DNA of 64,000 bases from Pseudomonadota bacterium. GTDB taxonomy: Bacteria; Pseudomonadota; Gammaproteobacteria; Steroidobacterales; Steroidobacteraceae. Position 1 is the stretch's first letter; each line of letters starts with the position of its first letter. Location: contig JAFEDS010000015.1 in the NCBI GenBank assembly GCA_018241505.1, positions 124,001-188,000 on the forward strand. Reading direction: 5' to 3'. A program made the position numbers and the translations under genes. This document shows positions 61,703 to 64,000 of the stretch, one piece after another. The notes under the pieces were generated by a model, which made no database searches, was not told where the DNA came from, and saw only the letters and a list, made by a program, of their open reading frames with translations.

Positions 61703-64000
61703 TCGCTGGCTGCGGCGTACAGCCCTCGCGTGGCTGAGCACCCTCGTAACGGCGGCCTACGCGCAGTTGGGCGGCGCCCCGCCCGTGCGCCTCGTCGATA
61801 TTGTCGAAGTGCTCGAGCACGAAGACCAGGTCGACATCACCATCCAGTTCAACTGTTCGGTCCGGTACATTACGCACCTGCCCGCCAGTGAAGGCACGAC
61901 AGTGCGAGTGCAGATGCAACCGCTGCCGGACTGCGGCATCGTCCCAGGCAATCCCATCGCCAGTGAAATTCCCCCGCTGTCCGGTGGCTCGGGAGTGCTC
62001 TCGGCCGTACGCGTCGAAGGAGATGTGCCGGGCCAGATCACCCTCGTGTTCGACTTCAAGAAGAGCGAACGGTTCGTGTTGGCGCAGGGTGTCGATCCGC
62101 GCGGACTGAGAATGCGGTTGATTGACCGCGCCCGCGGCCGGCCCAAGATTCTGCTGACGCAGCCCACCGACACGGTGAGCAATTTCGCAATCAACCTCGA
62201 CGCGCAGACGCGGCCGTTTGATCAGGACGCCATCACACGGGCTCACGAGAAGTTCCAAGCACCCGTATACACTTCTGAAGAGACCGTTGAAGGACAGAAG
62301 TGGTATCGGCTGCGCGTGGGTCCGATCGAACGCCGCTCGGAGGCGGATCGGCTGCTCAACCTGGCATTGCCGGACTACCCGCGCGCCTGGCTCGCCATCG
62401 GCGATGACGCTGTGACCAGCAGCCCGGACATGGAGAGCGCTGAAGCTCTGCCCGGAGTTGAGCGCATCGCCAGCGACCCACCCCTGGCGCCTGGTGTGAT
62501 CGCCACCCAGCTCGCGCAGGCGCGGGCGGCCCTGTCGGGTCATGATTACAACACGGCAATCCGGCTGCTGACGCAACTACAACGGCAGCCCGAGTTTCCC
62601 GAACGGGCACATGCCCAGGAGCTCCTCGGTCTTGCGCGGGAGCGCGCTGGACAACTCGCGCACGCCAAAGCCGAGTATGAGGAATACCTGCGGCGTTATC
62701 CCCACGGCGACGCCGCCGAACGCATTGCCGTGCGGCTCAGGATTCTCAGGGCAGCCTCGCTGAAGGCAGCTACAGGCGAGTCGGCGGCGGAAAACAACTC
62801 ACGCTGGCGCCTGGATGGCGGCTTCTCGCAGTTGTTTCGCTATGACGGCACGCGAGTTGATAATTCGGCTACGCTGGCCACGACGCCGGGCAGTACGATC
62901 CTGCCCTCATCGCTGCAGACGACCACGCAGAACACGCTTTTCAACGACGCAGATCTGCTTCTGCGCCGCCATGGCGACGAGATCGATTGGTTGGGGCGCG
63001 TCAGCGCCGGTTACTCGAAGAGTTTTGCCCGCGACAGCGTCGGCGACGAGCGCCGTATCAGCATTGCTTCCGTCGAGCTCGTCGACCGCACCTTGGGCAT
63101 ACTGGCGAGGTTGGGGCGCCAGACCCGCAACCAGGATGGTGTGCTCGGCACCTTCGATGGTCTGTTCTTGTCCTATCAGTGGCGACCCTCCTGGGGAGTC
63201 AACGTCACCGCGGGCTACCCTGTGGAGCAGACGACGTCGGGATTTCAGAGCGGGCGGCAGTTCGAAACCGTCGCGCTGGCCTACACTCCGGTCGGTTCCC
63301 GTTGGGACGCCAGCATTTTCGCCGCGAATCAACAGTTCGACGGTATTCGCGACCGCCGGGCCATCGGCTTCGAGGGCCGGCTGCTGGCGAAATGGGCATC
63401 CCTCATAGCGGTGTTGGACTACGACCCGTCTTATCATTCGGTCAACACCGCATCACTGCTGGGAACCGTCCAACTGCCCATGCGCTGGGCGCTGAGTTTC
63501 GACGCCGAAAGGCGCAACTCGCCGGTGTTGACCACCCGGAACGCGCTCATCGGGCAGCCGGTCACCACCCTGGCACAACTCGAGCAGGTGTTCACACTGC
63601 AGGAGATTTTCCAGCTCGCGCGCGACCGCACGCCCGTCACGACGGACTACAGCATCACGGCCACCCGCCCGTTAGGTGAACGTTTTCAGTTCGCGACCAC
63701 CGTGTCAGCCACCGAGACCGCTGCGACCGTCACCTCAGGCGGTGTCGATGCCGACCCGGCGACGGGCCTGGAGCTCACATATCAGGCGCAGATCTACAGC
63801 TCGAGCCTGTGGCGCCCAGGTGATTTCAACGTGATCACCGCCACGTATTCCAACACTCAGATCGGCACGCTGGTTGGCGTCGGCGCCAGCAGCCGCTTTC
63901 CGCTGACGAGCGCATGGCGCATCGGTCCGCGACTGACCATCGACAAACGCAACCTCAGCAGCGACGCCAGCAGCGAGCTGACCTATATACCTTCGATGCT
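61683..64000 (+). CDS. Outer-membrane SPOR/TPR/beta-barrel protein, 3' end outside window
   Basis: The open frame starts at the ATG at 61683 and continues past 64000, giving at least 772 residues. It has a signal peptide (cut near AYA-Q), a beta-rich N-terminal domain, a SPOR-like domain (WYRLRVGPIERRSEADRLLNLAL, about residues 205-230), a TPR region (about 280-360; HDYNTAIRLLTQLQRQPEFPERAHAQELLGLARE), and from about 385 repeated amphipathic strands with aromatic girdles (GFSQLFRYDG, WLGRVSAGYSKSF, SWGVNVTAGYPVEQ), as in outer-membrane barrels. Overlap of 20 bases with the giant cytochrome gene implies coupling. It may be the porin that anchors or exports the cytochrome, like MtrB or similar proteins by role but not by sequence. 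Confidence 0.85.
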   Translation, partial: MRRSGTSRWLRRTALAWLSTLVTAAYAQLGGAPPVRLVDIVEVLEHEDQVDITIQFNCSVRYITHLPASEGTTVRVQMQPLPDCGIVPGNPIASEIPPLSGGSGVLSAVRVEGDVPGQITLVFDFKKSERFVLAQGVDPRGLRMRLIDRARGRPKILLTQPTDTVSNFAINLDAQTRPFDQDAITRAHEKFQAPVYTSEETVEGQKWYRLRVGPIERRSEADRLLNLALPDYPRAWLAIGDDAVTSSPDMESAEALPGVERIASDPPLAPGVIATQLAQARAALSGHDYNTAIRLLTQLQRQPEFPERAHAQELLGLARERAGQLAHAKAEYEEYLRRYPHGDAAERIAVRLRILRAASLKAATGESAAENNSRWRLDGGFSQLFRYDGTRVDNSATLATTPGSTILPSSLQTTTQNTLFNDADLLLRRHGDEIDWLGRVSAGYSKSFARDSVGDERRISIASVELVDRTLGILARLGRQTRNQDGVLGTFDGLFLSYQWRPSWGVNVTAGYPVEQTTSGFQSGRQFETVALAYTPVGSRWDASIFAANQQFDGIRDRRAIGFEGRLLAKWASLIAVLDYDPSYHSVNTASLLGTVQLPMRWALSFDAERRNSPVLTTRNALIGQPVTTLAQLEQVFTLQEIFQLARDRTPVTTDYSITATRPLGERFQFATTVSATETAATVTSGGVDADPATGLELTYQAQIYSSSLWRPGDFNVITATYSNTQIGTLVGVGASSRFPLTSAWRIGPRLTIDKRNLSSDASSELTYIPSM

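Noticed and set aside
61644..62576. Minus-strand frame opposite the outer-membrane barrel gene
   Set aside because: The plus-strand frame has a signal peptide, SPOR and TPR motifs and stays open to the window end.

Overview
The window is high-GC DNA of a Gram-negative proteobacterium. It carries TonB-dependent uptake, a type II secretion machine, periplasmic c-type cytochromes and an outer-membrane barrel. The gene style (AEVVVTGSRI TonB receptor, PhaR-type PHA regulator, DUF2934 protein, CHASE4 and GGDEF/EAL signalling proteins) fits a gammaproteobacterium of the Steroidobacter/Nevskiales kind, but this placement is an inference and no rRNA or other marker is present. No tRNA, rRNA, insertion sequence or CRISPR array was seen.

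Layout. 0.3-12.2 kb: a TonB receptor followed by a signalling block (two convergent hybrid histidine kinases, a CheB-like methylesterase, a CHASE4/HAMP kinase and a REC-GGDEF-EAL protein). 12.2-16.8 kb: ordinary accessory genes (PUA/EVE-like protein, membrane fatty acid hydroxylase, PhaR-like regulator, DUF2934 protein, ParB-like protein, and a divergent alpha/beta hydrolase/MerR pair with a MerR-type dyad between them). 16.8-18.7 kb: a two-gene RloA/RloB (ATPase plus RloB nuclease-like) defence candidate. 19.2-20.5 kb: a GFA-family protein and a NarL-type response regulator.

20.9-38.6 kb: one long plus-strand gene series. It starts with two multicopper-oxidase-like proteins and a 3157-residue secreted multidomain protein, all with altered or missing copper motifs. 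These are followed by a small helical periplasmic protein, an unknown exported protein, a SCO-type copper chaperone, a cytochrome c/periplasmic-binding-protein fusion and two paralogous LolA-like exported proteins. 38.5-49 kb: the opposite strand holds a compact atypical type II secretion operon (GspG, F, E, PilM/N/O-like proteins, a proline-rich GspC-like protein, a lipoprotein secretin with a cohesin-like tail, two further pseudopilins and a pseudopilin-like protein) ending in an exported FKBP isomerase. 49-53.3 kb: a NarL-type sensor kinase, a lytic transglycosylase and a Sel1/ankyrin protein.

53.3-64 kb: a redox module. A membrane-anchored ferredoxin/FAD/NAD(P) oxidoreductase lies divergent from a plus-strand operon encoding a CcmI-like TPR protein, a histidine-rich membrane protein resembling a cytochrome b, a cytochrome with 21 CxxCH motifs, a giant cytochrome with 38 CxxCH plus 6 expanded motifs arranged partly in about 168-residue tandem repeats, and an outer-membrane SPOR/TPR/barrel protein that runs off the window.

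Taken together, the copper proteins, the dedicated secretion machine, the SCO chaperone and FKBP, and the multihaem conduit look like one locus for exchanging electrons with an extracellular substrate, perhaps a metal oxide or dissolved Mn/Fe. Known parallels are OmpB plus the atypical OxpG secretion system of Geobacter and the mofABC operon of Leptothrix. The direction of electron flow and the substrate cannot be read from the sequence.
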